This document shows, piece after piece, positions 51,961 through 64,000 of a DNA stretch of 64,000 nucleotides (the stretch's first letter is position 1; each line of letters begins with the position of its first letter). The stretch lies in the NCBI GenBank assembly GCA_965112735.1, contig OZ218954.1:930001-994000 (forward strand), given 5' to 3'. The translations under genes were made by a program, and so were the position numbers. The notes below the pieces were generated by a model that was not told the origin of the DNA, ran no database searches, and worked only from the letters and a program-made list of their open reading frames with translations. The stretch is from Phaeosaccion multiseriatum (taxonomy: Eukaryota > Ochrophyta, other classes).

Positions 51961-54956
51961 ATGTTGTCTCGCATAGCAAGAACGGTGACGGGCCAGGTGA
52001 GGAGTGGGTGCGGCTTGCTGTGGTGCAACAGGAAAAGCAGATCGCCAGAGAGCGAGAACGGAGGAGATATTGCTCACGCAGGGTTTGGGAAGATGCAGAG
52101 AGAGAGGGAGGAGGATGGGGGAAGGGGAAGAGGCGAAGAGGAGGGAGTGGTCAGTGGAGAGTACCTCCTCGTGTATGAACGTATGGTGGCGCCCAAGGCT
52201 GTGCTGTAAGAGCAGCAAAAGCGGCAGCAGGTGGAGGATCAGGACGAATCACGAAAGCCAAGGCTTGGTGCTGTTCTCTGCACGCAGCAGCAGCAGATAG
52301 AGTAGCAGCTATCTCGGCTTTCACCTGGGATGTAGAAGCTCATCGCATACGTCGCGAGCTCTCCCACACTCTCAGCCAGTGGCTGTGCTTGCTTTATCCT
52401 TCTCACCCGCATTTCCTTCCCTTTCCCTCTCAACTTTTTACGCTCCTTTCTTCTCGACTGAGCAGGTCCCACGGACCGGCGCGCACCGGTCAATGGCGAC
52501 TGTGAAGATGACTGTCCGAGAGGCTCTGAATAGCGCGCTAGACGAGGAGATGGCCCGGGATGAGAAGGTGTACCTCATGGGAGAGGAGGTTGCGCAGTAC
52601 CAGGGGGCGTACAAAGTCACCAAGGGACTTTACCAGTAAGTTGCCAACGTATTGTATTTAAGAGGGAGGAGGAGGTTTAAAGCTTGTTTTCTGTGTTCTT
52701 GTGTTTTATACTCGTGCAACCCTTGGAATGCGAAGTGGGGGCTAGTGGGCAAGCACGGGGCTAGTCGGCGACCACACCCCGTGGTGCCTCCCCTCCCCGT
52801 CCCCTTCCTTAATGTTCTTGTTGGTGTCTTCTGACCCACCCCGTTTCTCTCTCTCCCTCCCTCTCTCCCTCCCTCCCTCCCTCCCTCTCTTTCTCTCTAT
52901 CTGTTTGTCTCTTCGTTGCTGACTGAATGACTCCGACTCTTTTGCCCGTGAAGAAAATATGGGGAGAAGCGAGTCATCGACACTCCCATTACAGAGATGG
53001 GTTTTGCAGGAATCGCCACAGGGTCGGCTTACAAAGACTTGAGGCCTGTTGTCGAGTTTATGACCTTCAACTTCTCCATGCAAGCCATAGATCAGATAAT
53101 CAACAGCGCAGCCAAGCAGGTCAGCAGGAGAAGGAAGAGGAGGGGGGGGGGGGGGGGCTGGCACGTTCACCTACCTACCGACCTACCATTGGCGCGTGAC
53201 TGGGAAGTAAAGGGGATACATGAGCTAAAGGAGGCCCATCTCTCCCCCTTTCTTCTCTCCATATCCCTCTCTCGTTCTCCATCTCTCCCCACTCTCTCGC
53301 ATTCCGAAACGCACGCCTGTCTGCTGCCCTTCTTTCTCCTGGTTGCTGCGTTCCCGTTTCTCACACTCCGCGTCTTCACCCCCGTTCTTGCCCCCACCAG
53401 TCTCACCCCCGTTCTTGCCCCCACCCCCCCGCACCTCTCTTCGTTATCCTCCTTCCTTCCTTCCTTCCTTCCTTCCTTCCTTCCTTCCTTCCTTCCTTCC
53501 TTCCAATGTGTATATCGTATGCATGTATATATGTGTATAGCTCTACATGAGTGCAGGGAACATTCCCTGTCCGATAACATTCCGCGGCCCCAACGGCATT
53601 GCCGCCGGAGTGGCTGCTCAGCACTCGCAATGCTACGCAGGGTGGTACAGCTCCGTCCCGGGCCTCAAGGTGTGTTGGAGTGATGAAGCAAGTCAGTGAC
53701 TCAGCTCTCTGTTTCTTTCTCTCTTCTTCTTCTCTCGCTCTCTCTCTCTTCTTCTCCTCTCGCTCTCTCGCTCTCTCGCTCTCTCTCTCTCTCTCTTCTC
53801 CTCTCTCCCCCTCTCTCTCTCTTCTCCCCGACTCTCCCTCTCTTGTCAGTCAGTCAGTCAGTCAGCCCATTGGTAGGTAGGTGTGCCGCTGTCTGTCACA
53901 ACTTGGTCTAATTCAATCATGACATTCAACGAATGCTCAACCCTTCCCTGACTTGCGCCAGGTGGTGAGTCCGTACAACAGCGAAGACGCCAAGGGTTTA
54001 ATGAAGGCAGCGATCCGAGACCCCAACCCTGTGGTAGTGCTCGAGAACGAACTACTCTACGGTGTGAGCTACGACATGAGTGATGAGGCACAGGGAGAGG
54101 ACTTTGTCATCCCCATCGGCCAGGCCAAGACTGAGATTGAGGGGACCGACGTGACCATAGTAGCACACAGTAAGGCGGTGCAGACAAGCCTGGATGCGGC
54201 GATTAAGCTCAAGGAGGAGGATGGGCTGTCGGTGGAGGTGATTAACCTGCGTTCGCTGCGGCCTTTGGACTACGGAGCTGTGATCAAGAGTGTGAAGAAG
54301 ACGCATAGGCTTGTGTGCGTGGAGGAAGGGTGGCCGCAGAACGGTGAGGATATGGGTAGGGAAGGAAGGGAAGGGAAGGAAAGGAAGAGAAGGGAAGGGA
54401 AGGGAAGGGAAGGGAAGGGAGGGGAAGGGAGGGAGGGGAGGGGAGGGGAGGGAACAGGAAGTGAAGCAAGAGGAACGGAGGAAACCATACTGATTGATGG
54501 ATTGCTTTGCAGAAGGGAAAAGGAAGGAGGGTGAGAAGTACGGAAGGAAGGGAAGGGGGCCAAGGAAGGGAATCAAGGGAGGGGGGAAGGAAGGAGAGAA
54601 AGCAGATAAAGCAGATGAGTCAAAGGATTTATTGCTTGGGGGGTGCTTTCGCAGATTTGGCGCGAGGCACGAACGTGATGGAAGGAGTTTCATTTGACTT
54701 ATGGGATTCAACCTAAGAATTACGTATGTCCCCCCCCCCCCCTCCCGTCCCTCCCTCTCCTCCCCCAGGCATTGGTGCCGACATTGCAGCCAACATGGTG
54801 GAGGGAGACACCTTTGACTACCTTGACGCTCCCATCGAGAGGGTGTGCCAGGCGGACGTGCCCATGCCCTACGCACTGAACTTGGAAATGATGTCTGTAC
54901 CACAAGTCGCCGATGTCATGTCCACGGTCCGGCGGGTGTGCTACAGGAGTAAGTAA
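51961..54956 (+). CDS. PDHB: pyruvate dehydrogenase E1 component subunit beta, mitochondrial
   Basis: Beta subunit of the thiamine-diphosphate E1 enzyme that decarboxylates pyruvate to feed acetyl-CoA into the TCA cycle. Exons: 51961-51996, 52466-52635, 52954-53119, 53541-53669, 53962-54343, 54769-54956; phases close, 356 residues, normal for the family. Exon 1 encodes the start of a basic mitochondrial presequence ([12 protein letters not shown]). The mature part has [89 protein letters not shown] and a C-terminal [12 protein letters not shown]. The sequence type is mitochondrial, not plastid. Introns carry (CCTT)n at about 53449-53506 and GGGAA repeats at about 54357-54455. The alpha subunit is not in the window. 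Confidence 0.96.
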
Positions 54957-55677
54957 GTCAGCAAGTCCGTAAGTCAGTGAGTTCGTGAGCTAAAAGGAGC
55001 TAAAGGAACAAGTCCGTTGTACCATCGGGAGGCTTCGTCCGTCATGGAAAAGGGCTCTCTTAAAAAAAGAAAACAAAGAGTTGCCCTTTGTATTGGAAGC
55101 GCACGCGGAGAGCGTAGGAGCATTCATTCATCACAAAACCCCGACTTGCCTCGAGCGTTCCCCGGACGCACCAGTGTCAGATCCAAGCCGGGATGGGCGG
55201 GGGTACTTGCCCGGGCGGTTCATAAGCTGAAAGCGAAGATGAAGCATCGTCGGAGGTATATATACGTCTCTCTGCCTCTGATGCAAGCCGTTGTGATGTA
55301 CTTCTCTCTCTCTCTCTCTCTTGCTGGTCACGAGGGGGGTCCACTCACTTGGAAACGGGCTTTCATGTAGTCGACAGTCGGCAGGCTCCCTCCTCGAAAA
55401 GGTGTTCTGTATTTATACTATTTACTGTTCAGCTGGAACTAAAACTGCTACATGTATACCAAAAACGACATGTGACACACAAATACAAGCTTCCGTCGCG
55501 TAGGCTACAGAGCCTTCGCACAACTGACTTGTGCACACACAACCACCCCCTCTTTATCATACATGACAACACGGGGAAGGAAGGAAGCAGAGAACGACAG
55601 CACCCGTCCCCCATCCTTTCCATTCCCCGTCTCTCTCTCCTCTCCTCTCCTCTCCTCTCCTCTCCCATCGCTCTCCA
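54957..55677. other. convergent intergenic region
   Basis: Between the PDHB stop and the bHLH-PAS stop. No gene recognised. The first part repeats GTAAGTCAG right after the PDHB stop; (CT)n occurs near 55305-55322 and 55628-55665. Likely 3' UTRs. Confidence 0.5.
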
Positions 55678-55810
55678 TCAAGTGGCGGTGCTACCCCCGG
55701 GGGCTGCGTACGTCAGCATCCCCTCCATTGTCCCAACGCCATGAGTGAGTGGCCTCAGCTGCTGCTGCTGCTGCTGCGGTTGTTGTTGTTGTTGTTGTTG
55801 CTGTTGTTGT

Positions 55811-55857
<47 letters not shown>

Positions 55858-58194
55858 TTGTTGTTGTTGCTGTTGCTGTTGCTGCTGCTGCTGCTGCTGG
55901 GGCGGAGGGGAGGGCGAAAAGTTGACGAGCGCCGGCGCGACCGACGGACCTGCTGCCATACCGAAGTTGAAACCGTCTGCCTGCTGCTGCGGCTGTACCA
56001 CCAACTGCTGCTGGTAGTGGGCGAGGGGCGTGAGGCAAATGGTGAAGTACTTGGGTTGGCGGAGGTTGTCGCGAACAAGGATGATGGATAGAGGACCGGC
56101 CTGGAGAGAGGGAGAGGGAGAGAGAGAGAGAGACAGAGTGGGAGGGGGGGCAGGACGTTAGGAACGATCAGCAGAGAGAGAAAAAACACCATTGAAAATG
56201 TCAAGACCGGCCTGAAGAGAGGGAGAGAGGGAGAGAGGGAGGGGGGGGGGAGGCAGGAGGGATCACCATCTTCTACGCCCCGCACTGGCTCTCTCACTCA
56301 CCGGCAGGCCGAACTTGTTCCTTCCCTCGACTTGGAGAGTCTGGCTCTGGTCCTGCTCGCCTCCTTCGCCACTGCCAGGTGCAGGCATTGGGCCCAAAAT
56401 CTTGCTAATGGCGGCGAAGGTGTGTTGCAAATGTAGCTCAGAGACAAGGTTGAAGATGGTGTACCCCGCCATCTCCTCCACACTGTTGTGCGCCGTGGCC
56501 GCCACCATTCGCTTGTTGCAGTCCACCAGGGCGCCGTTGGGGAGGGCAATGGCCATTGCCACTGTAGCCTCTTGGAACACCCTGCGGGAGGCAGGGGTGG
56601 CCAAGGGGCCGACGTTGGCATCCGCAGCAGTAACCATGGCCGTTGGTGATACACCTGCTGGTGCTGCTGGTACCTCGGGTAACGGCTGCTGCTGTCCGTG
56701 TTGTTGTTGAAGGAGAGCTTGTTGCTGCTGCATGACCAACTGCTGCTGCTGCTGCTGCAGTTGGTGCATGTGCTGTAGATGAGGTGGAAGGGGAGAGCCG
56801 CCGGCCCCCACAACCCCCAAGGGCGGGGGCGTGGCACCACCACATGCAGCCGCCGCCGCCGCCGCCACCGCCGCTGACGCGCCCCCCTCAACGCCGCTGG
56901 CCATGATGTTTCGCATAAAGTGCTGCTGCTGCAGCTGGAGCCTCTGCTGATGCTGTTGCTGGAGCAGTTGACGGTGCTGACTGGGGTCCCCCCCCGAGGC
57001 GAGCGAGGAGAGGGTCGGGTCGTTGTGATGGTGTGCGTGGGCGGGGTGCGCACCAGTGAGGTGTTGTGGTTGTGGTTGTGGTTGTGGTTGTTGTTGCTGC
57101 TGCTGCTGTTGGTGTGTGGGAGGCAGTAGGGGTTGTTGCTGGGATGGCTGCGGCACGGGCACCGGTACCGGGCCGCCGCCCACGCCTGCTGCCGCCCGTG
57201 CTGCCCAAGAGACGGGGCTCAAGTCGCGAATGATGGCACCTTGCGACGGCACTGCTGCTGTCGTTGGAGCTTGGGCTGCCGCCGCCGACGCTGCGGCTGC
57301 CACTGCTTGTGCCTGGGCCGCCGACGGGGCCGACTGGAGGGCGGGGAAGACTGCGCCCCCCGGGTACTCCAAGGAGGCCGGGGGAGGTATCTGGTCCCCA
57401 CTACTCCGCCGCGCAAGCATGGCCGCGGCGACTGCTGCGGCGGCTGCGGCAGCTCCGCCATCTGCTGCAGGAGCACCAACGACTGCAGCAGGGGCAAGCG
57501 CCACGAGACCCTCGCCGCTGAGCAGCTTCTCGTTTTGGCTCTTGAGGGCTCGGATGAGGTTCCCCGCCTCCTCCAGCACACTCCGCTTGCTCATGTTGGC
57601 TTGGTGCCCGCAGCTCGTCAACAGAGTACGCAAGTCCTCGATCAAGCCGCTAATCTGGGTTGAGCGCCGCTGCTCGCGAGCATTCCTCTCCAACCTATAT
57701 ATATATATATTTACATTTCAGTACAAGATAGATATTATCAGAAAGAACAATTGGGTGGGGTGTGTGAGTGCGTTTCGCACAACAGCGAGGCAAACAAACA
57801 ACACCGAGACCGGGTCAGACTCGTTTCACAATACATGTCTCCTCCCTCCCTCTTCTTACCGTCTATTCACTGGCGCCTGACTGGCCTTGCTGTCCTCCTG
57901 TCCTCCGGTCTGGGACGACGCCTTGCTGCCGGAGGTGTCTGCACCGCTCGTGTCGCCCCCAGGCGTGTCGCTGTTGGAGCTGACATCTCCTCCTCCAAGT
58001 CGCCGCTTGTGTGCCGCGGTCGGCTTCATCTCGCCGCTGGTGGTGCCGTCGTCTCCCGAGGTTATGGAGCCCGACGCCCCCCCCCCCCCAGCCCCCACGC
58101 GCTTGACTCCCCTTGAGGGCAGTTGCGGCTGCGGCGCCGCGTAGTGCGGGTACTGCGGTGCCTGGGGGACCGGGGGGGAGATTTGCGCTTGTTG

Positions 58195-58226
<32 letters not shown>

Positions 58227-58371
58227 GGTGGTGGTTGAGCTGGAACTGCTGCAGGGGTAGGGGTACCTGCTGGGGGTGCTGTGTCTGCTGCATGAGGTGG
58301 GAGTGCTGGGCCGGTTGCCGGGGGGGGTGCACCTGGGCATCCTGATTGTCCGGCGGGCCTTGTTGTCCCCC

Positions 58372-58416
<45 letters not shown>

Positions 58417-59520
58417 CTGCTGCTGCTGCTGCTGGTGCTGTTCCTGGCGCTCCTGCGGCGTTTGCTGGTCCGGTTGGCCCTCTTGCGATGCACCATCCTC
58501 CGTGGTGCTGCCTCCGTCCACACTACTGCCCTTCTTGCTGCTCTCGTCGCCCGTCGTGGTGCCGCTGCAGCTACTCAGCATTCTGCGGGAGGAGGGCGAC
58601 CGCGAGCCACTCCTGCTCCTGCTGCTGCTCGTCCTGCTGTCGCCGCCGCTGTGCTGCTCCCCACCAGCACCACCACCTCGCTTCCGCCTCTCGGTGCTCC
58701 CCCCCCCACCACCTTGCTCTTTCCCTTCTTTCTTCTTCTCCTTTTTCTTCTCCTCCCTGCGCCTCTTTTTCTTTTTGTGCTGTAGCGTCCTCTCCTCTCT
58801 AGTCAAGTCCTTGTCGCGGGCCTCGTAGTCGCTGTTGTTGCCGTCGCTGCCGCTGCTGCTGGTGCCGCACTGGCTGCCGCTCTGGCTGCCGCTCTGGCTG
58901 CCGCTCTGGCTGCCGCTCCCACTCCCACTGCCGCTGCCGCTGCCGCAACCGTCCTGGCTTCCACCACTACTGCTACTGCTACCGCCGCTGCTACCAATGT
59001 CCCGGCGATTGCCACCACTGCTGCCGCTGCTGCCGCTGCTGCTGCTTCTGCTGCTGCTGCTCCGGCTGCTGCTGCCGCTGCCCCCCCCTCCGTGGTGCCT
59101 GCTCCCCCTCCGCTTCTTGAGGGGTGGCGACCGCGAGGACTCCCTCGTGGGTTGCCTGCTGCTACTACTGCTGCTGGAGCCTCCTCCTCCCTCCGGCGAG
59201 GTCCTTCCCTCCTCGAGCATGGCCTCTAGCCCCGCCTCAATGAGCGCGTTCGCGGAGGAAGAGCCTAGCGAGGAGGACGGGGACAGCTCCCCAGCCGAAA
59301 AGGCACGCGGATTGCACCACCCACTGCTCCCACCAGAGTCGCTGCCCTCATTGTTGTCGCCAAGTGCCCCGAACGTCTGCTCTTGCACACCGTCAGCTTG
59401 TTGCTTTTCTTGTTTCGCCATTGCGAGCGGCGCGGCCTCCGACTGCTGCGGCGAGTTTTTTTGCCCTCCCTCCTCCTCCCCCAAGTCCGCGCTGCTGCCC
59501 CCCGCCGACTCCTCAATCAT
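55678..59520 (-). CDS. bHLH-PAS transcription factor
   Basis: Minus-strand exons: 59520-57860, 57694-56302, 56100-55678; phases close, 1,158 residues. The long N-terminal half is Ser/Gly/Gln-rich and disordered, with basic clusters (PPLKKRRGSRHH) that could act as nuclear localisation signals. A bHLH domain spans about residues 550-610: basic region LERNAREQRRS with the Glu and Arg pair expected for E-box contact, helix 1 ISGLIEDLRTLLTSCG, loop, helix 2 RSVLEEAGNLIRALKSQN. A poly-Gln linker follows, then a PAS-like domain at about 920-1045 (FQEATVAMAIALPNGALVDC, MAGYTIFNLVSELHLQHTF, and PKYFTICLTPLA from exon 3). A glutamine tract encoded by mixed CAG/CAA precedes the end. It should act in the nucleus as a dimer. 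The architecture resembles the heterokont RITMO1 group, but orthology is untested. Confidence 0.83.
55756..55900 (-). repeat. CAG/CAA tract encoding poly-Gln
   Basis: About 145 bases of CTG/TTG triplets on the plus strand, read in the minus-strand bHLH-PAS gene as a run of roughly 45 glutamines. Confidence 0.9.
56094..56224. repeat. duplicated acceptor region in bHLH-PAS intron 2
   Basis: GACCGGCCTGGAGAGAGGGA at 56094-56113 spans the exon 3 acceptor (CTCTCTCCAG on the gene strand). A one-mismatch copy lies at 56205-56224, farther upstream in the intron 56101-56301, giving a second potential acceptor CTCTCTTCAG. Confidence 0.8.
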
Positions 59521-59751
59521 GGTACTCCACCACCTTTGCTATAGTCTTATTGTCCGTCGTACTCTCCCCCTTGTGTCATCTGCTATTGCGGTCTCTTGCA
59601 AGGTGGCCAGAAAACAAAAGCAAATATGCATTCTCAGTGGCACACCCAATTTCTTAGAATGAAAATGCACTCCCAAAGGCCACGCCGTCCTTTTTCAACT
59701 TCAACTGAAACGGCAAAAGGCAAAACGTGGTCAACACTTCATCACCCTTTT

Positions 59752-59789
<38 letters not shown>

Positions 59790-59993
59790 GCCGCAACTAG
59801 AGATCGATAGTGAGGGAGCAAGGTGACGACGAGTGACCGGGGCTTGGTTTCACTGGTTGGCTGACTGACTGACTGACTGACGCTATGTCCAGCCTTCATT
59901 GAGCCGCCGGACCGGCTGCTGCGCTGGATAGACTCCGGCACTGGCACAAGTTTGAGACCACGTCTCTGGTAGTTTTTATTAAATCAAATGACT
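59521..59993. promoter_or_regulatory. bHLH-PAS upstream region and LEPA 3' end
   Basis: Head-to-tail gap of 473 bases: upstream of the bHLH-PAS start and downstream of the LEPA stop. It holds a (CT)n tract (59757-59788) and a short (GACT)n run (about 59863-59881). No gene and no clear TATA box. Confidence 0.45.
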
Positions 59994-60987
59994 CTACGAT
60001 TTCCCTCCACTATCGTCGCCGACGTTGAGCACGGCCATGAAGGCCTCTTGCGGCACATTCACCTTGCCCAGGGCTCGCATGCGCTTCTTTCCCTTGGCCT
60101 GCTTCTGCAGCAGCTTCTTCTTGCGACTAATGTCTCCTCCATAGCACTTGGCTAGCACATCCTTGCGCATGGGGGCAATGGCGCTGGAGGCCACAGGCTT
60201 GACCCCAATCACCGCCTGAATGGGTATCCGGAACATGGCCCTGGGGATCAACTTCTTGAGTTTCTCCGTCAGCGCCTTGCCTCGCGTGTGGGCCTGGTCG
60301 CGATGGCAGATGCTCGCCAACGGGGGTGCGTCTTCCCCGTTGATGCGAATGTCCAGACGGACCAGATTATCCTCTCGATACTCGATCAGCGTGTACTCCA
60401 TCGAGGCGTACCCCTTGGTGCGTGACTTGACTTGGTCGAAGAAGTCCGTAATGACCTCCGCGAGGGGCATTTCGTACACCAGAGTACCCCTTGTGGCGGT
60501 TACAAATCGCATATCGAGGAGGATACCGCGGCGGTTCTGGCAAAGGTCCATGAGAGGACCCGTGTACTCCTGTTTTTGGTTTCAAGTTTCGTTGGTCGGG
60601 GGGTGTGGTTGAGGGTGAGGGTGTGAGGGGGGAGGACATCGATCCCGAGACAAGACGTAGGTTGGGAGGGAGGGAGCGTAGGTACGTCAAGGCGGGCAGG
60701 TAGGTAGGTAGATGGGCACGCAGATGGGTACGCGAGGCCAGCCACGACTCACCTGCGGCGTCATGATCTCGAGTTTGCAGTAGGGCTCGCTTACAGACTG
60801 CCGCTTGTCAGCATTGGGCATCTGCGGGCAAGTCAATGACAGGCGGCGGCGGCCGCGGAGGAGGAGGAGGAGGAGGAGGAGGAGGAGAGTGGGTGGATGG
60901 ATGGGAGGTGGTTGGGGAGGAGGACGAGAGAAAAGGGGGGGTCAGTGAGGGAAAGGCAAGGGAGGATAGACGGCGACGGGCAAGAAG

Positions 60988-61033
<46 letters not shown>

Positions 61034-62194
61034 AAACCACCACCACCACCACCACAACATCATCAGCGACGACGACGACGACGACGACAGAAACAGAAGG
61101 CCATCACACGTCCCACCATGCCCCCGACATCTCTATCCCCTCCCTCCCTCTCTCTCTCTCGCTCCCTCTCTCTCTCTCTCTCTCTCTGTCCCCCTCTCTC
61201 TCTCTCTCTCTCCCTCTCTCTTCCTCTCATTCCTCCCTCTCTCCATCCCCCCACCTACCCACCTTCCAAGGACTGTCGACGATCTGCTCCTCCCCCTTGT
61301 TGTCAATGATCTTGTACACCACACTGGGGGCCGTGACCACAAGGTCCAAGTTGTACTCCCTCTCGAGGCGCTCCTGCACCACGTCCATGTGCAGCAGCCC
61401 CAAGAAGCCGCAGCGGAAACCGAAGCCTGTTTGTATAGGGCGGGAGGGAGGGAGGGAGGGAGGGAGGGAGGGAGACGAGGGGAAGGGAGTCAGAAAGTGC
61501 TCTTGGTTCCTGATGGCGGTGGGAGGGCTTGGAGCCCTTCCCTTGGGTCAGTCACGTGACACCGTGACAGGGACAGCCCCGAAAGCACCGATTCTCAGGG
61601 GAAGACAAAGGGCGGGCCGAGCCAGCAGCCATCCCTTGCCATCTAATTCAGGTCAAACCACCATCCCTTGCCATGTAATTCAGGCCGCACTACCCTCTCT
61701 ACCTTCACACGCATAGGTTGCCTTCTTTTCGCACGCACTGCTTGCTATCTCACTCCTTCCCTCCCTCCTTTACTTACTCACTCCCTCACTCCCTCACTCA
61801 CTCACTCACCACTCCCTCCCTCACTCACTCACTCCCTCCCTCACTCACTAACTCACCCACTCCCTCACTCACTCACTCACTCACCCATGGCGCTGGAGGC
61901 CTCGGGCTCGAAGCTCAGGGCGGAGTCACTGAGCTTGAGCTTGCCCATCGCGTCTCGGAGTCCCTCGTAGTCGTCTGAGAGAAGGCAGTATATGGCCATG
62001 AGAGGAGGAGCAGGGAGTGAGGAGGTGAGGAGGGGGGGGGGAGGTGAGGCATACACACATGATGCCATATGAAGTTTTGTCTCTACATACACACATACAT
62101 ACACACCCTCTCTCCCTCATTCTCTCTCTCTCTGCCTGCCTGCCTGTCTGTCTGTCTCTCTCTCTCTGCCTGTCTGTCTGTCTGTCTCTCTTTC

Positions 62195-62225
<31 letters not shown>

Positions 62226-64000
62226 TACCCGCGTCGCTGGGGTAGAGACCGCAGAACACCATTGGCTTGGCCTCTTGGTAGCCATCCAGTGGTTCCGGCC
62301 ACTTCTGTCCCTTTTCCTGCCTGAAGAAGCAACAGGGTAAGGGTGAGGGTCGGGGTGAGAGTTAGGATTAGGATCGGGGTGGGAGTGAGGGTGAGAGAGT
62401 GCAAGTGAGGGCCAGGGGTACCCGGTGAGGGTGAGGGTGAGGGGCAAAGTCAGGGTCCCATGGCAGGGGTGAGCGCTAGGATCAGGGCGACGGGATATAC
62501 TGACTAAAGGATATCAACACCAGAATCGTGTAGTTGTGTGTGTGTGTGTGTGTGTGTTCAGTTAGGACCAGCGTCAACCGGGGCACGGTGAGGGTTGCGA
62601 GAAGGGTGAGGACCACCAGAGTCAGGCTTATGATACCTGGCCAGGGTGATGGTGTCACCTACGCGTGCGTCTCCAACGTCCTTAATGCTGGCGCAGAGGT
62701 AGCCCACCTCGCCTGTGTTGAGCTCGTTCACCTCCACCACCGCGGGGTTTCTGTAACCGACTTCGGTCACATCGTATTCCTTCTTGCTCTGCATGAAGTG
62801 CACCTTATCGCCCTTTTTGACGGACCCGTCGATGATGCGAAAGTACACAATGACACCCTTGTACTCGTCGTAGAAGCTGCAGAGAGAGGGAGGGAGGGAG
62901 GGAGGGGGGCAAACAAGTGAGAGAAGCAACGCAGACAGGCATGCATCCGAGTGGGGCGGCAAAGGAAGCGTGGTGAGACGCGCACCAGCCGCATCCTTCC
63001 CTCCCTCCCCCCCTCCAGCCATCCGCTGTGTTGGAAAGAAAGCAGAGGCAGAAGCCGCAAGTAGTAGTAGTAGTAGTAGTAGAAGGAGGAGTAAAGAAGA
63101 GTAGAGAAGAGGAGGACGTAGTAGTAGTAGTAGTAGCAGTAGTAGTAGTAGTAGAGGCAGTAACAAGCAGGAAGCCAATAAACAGTACTCGAGAACCAAC
63201 CCCAACACATACACACACACACACACACACACACCTGTCGTAAATCAAAGCGCGCAGGGGCCCGCCTGTGGCTGCCGCCGGCGGGGGCACGTCCTTCACC
63301 ACCGCCTCCAAAATCTCCTTAATCCCCACCCCCGTCTTGGCAGAGCAGTAGATGGCGTTCGAGCAGTCCAGCCCGATGGTGGCCTCCACCTCTTCGGCCA
63401 CACGGTCGGGGTCGGCGGCGGGCAAGTCAATCTTGTTGATAACTGGGATGAGCTCCAAGTCATTCTCCAGGGCCAGGTAGACGTTGGCCAAGGTCTGTGC
63501 CTCCACCCCCTGGGAGGCGTCCACCACCAACAGGGCGCCCTCACACGCCGCCAGAGAGCGGGACACCTCGTACGAGAAGTCCACATGCCCCGGTGTGTCG
63601 ATGAGGTTGAGTTGGTACACCAGCCCGTCCTCGGCAAGGTATTCCACCCGGGCCGCGTTGAGTTTGATGGTTATACCGCGCTCCCTCTCCAGGTCCATGC
63701 TGTCCATGATCTGCGCCTTCATGTCCCGCTTCGCGACAGTGGAGGTGTCCTCGAGCAGTCGGTCGGCCAGCGTGGACTTGCCGTGGTCGATGTGTGCGAT
63801 GATGCTGAAATTGCGAATGCGCTCCACAGGCCACACCTCTGCCGCGTCCTTGGCCCCCGGCTTGGCCCTGACCCTGGAGCTTCTCCGTGTTGTTATTGAC
63901 CCCACTGCCCCGCCTCCCCCAACCCACGCTCGCCCCCGTCCAGCCCCTCCCAGCCCCCCTGCACGCGTAGCTGCCGCTCCCCTCCCCGAGGTGATGGTAA
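59994..64000 (-). CDS. LEPA: translation elongation factor 4 / LEPA, plastid-type, 5' end outside window
   Basis: Ribosome back-translocation GTPase. Minus-strand exons: 63235 up to the window edge, 62876-62637, 62320-62229, 61974-61885, 61426-61263, 60821-60753, 60569-59994; phases agree. GTPase motifs: G1 [15 protein letters not shown]2 RGITI, G3 DTPGHVDF, G4 NKID, G5 SAKTGVG. Then EF4-specific [54 protein letters not shown] and the C-terminal domain with [18 protein letters not shown]. The ending [19 protein letters not shown] matches chloroplast LEPA rather than mitochondrial GUF1. No in-frame ATG is seen before the window edge, so the start and any transit peptide lie outside it. Introns hold (CAA)n, (GA)n/(CT)n, (CACT)n and TAG-repeat tracts. 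EF4 aids organelle protein synthesis under stress. Confidence 0.94.
60991..61033. repeat. (CAA)n microsatellite in LEPA intron
   Basis: About 14 tandem CAA/ACA units followed by (CAC)n and (GAC)n runs, within the intron 60822-61262. Confidence 0.9.

Overview
This is a eukaryotic nuclear window, rich in protein genes. Genes carry 3 to 15 exons with GT-AG introns (one candidate GC-AG). I rebuilt exons by hand; in most models every intron phase closes. The best lineage clues are a plastid-type LEPA (EF4), a bHLH-PAS factor of the kind known from heterokont algae, and strict strand alternation with short divergent promoters, a layout described for brown algae. A photosynthetic stramenopile is my best guess, but this is inference. 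The DNA is saturated with simple repeats: (GA)n, (GGA)n/(TCC)n, (GTGA)n, (CCCT)n, (CAG)n. They fill introns and also extend into proteins as poly-Gly, poly-Glu, poly-Gln and poly-Ala tracts.

Layout, left to right: an uncertain ORF (24-720, -); an SLC35B3-like PAPS/nucleotide-sugar transporter (1509-4364, +); a single 9-exon gene of about 14 kb encoding a predicted 3,576-residue TWD40-1/TSET-type beta-propeller protein with a LamG-like insert (5362-19218, -); a FYVE-ankyrin-RING protein (20108-24138, +); a leucine-rich-repeat protein (25603-28453, -); a BRCT-containing family X DNA polymerase (28885-33921, +); a 15-exon TPR protein with a Cdc37-like N terminus (34793-41974, +); a spinster-like MFS transporter with a poly-Glu tail (42485-46032, -); the proteasome lid deubiquitinase RPN11 (46268-49057, +); a TMEM97/EXPERA membrane protein (50001-51690, -); mitochondrial pyruvate dehydrogenase E1 beta (51961-54956, +); a bHLH-PAS transcription factor (55678-59520, -); and plastid-type LEPA, cut by the window end (59994-64000, -).

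The genes do not form one pathway. They are housekeeping functions (proteasome, PDH, organelle translation, DNA repair) mixed with membrane traffic and signalling (TSET-like coat, FYVE/RING, transporters). Divergent starts lie 235-890 bp apart; convergent ends are separated by 0.5-1.5 kb.

The most unusual signal is a dispersed 15-bp motif, CAGTTGGTGATACAG (reverse CTGTATCACCAACTG), seen at least about 35 times with 0-2 mismatches. It sits in exons of many genes, in several frames and both orientations (AVGDTA, QLVIQQ, VSPTAA), and also in introns as short arrays. It is absent from the conserved domains. Other notable structure includes intron ends that copy neighbouring exon or acceptor sequence, and introns that begin with long (GTGA)n extensions of their own donor site.
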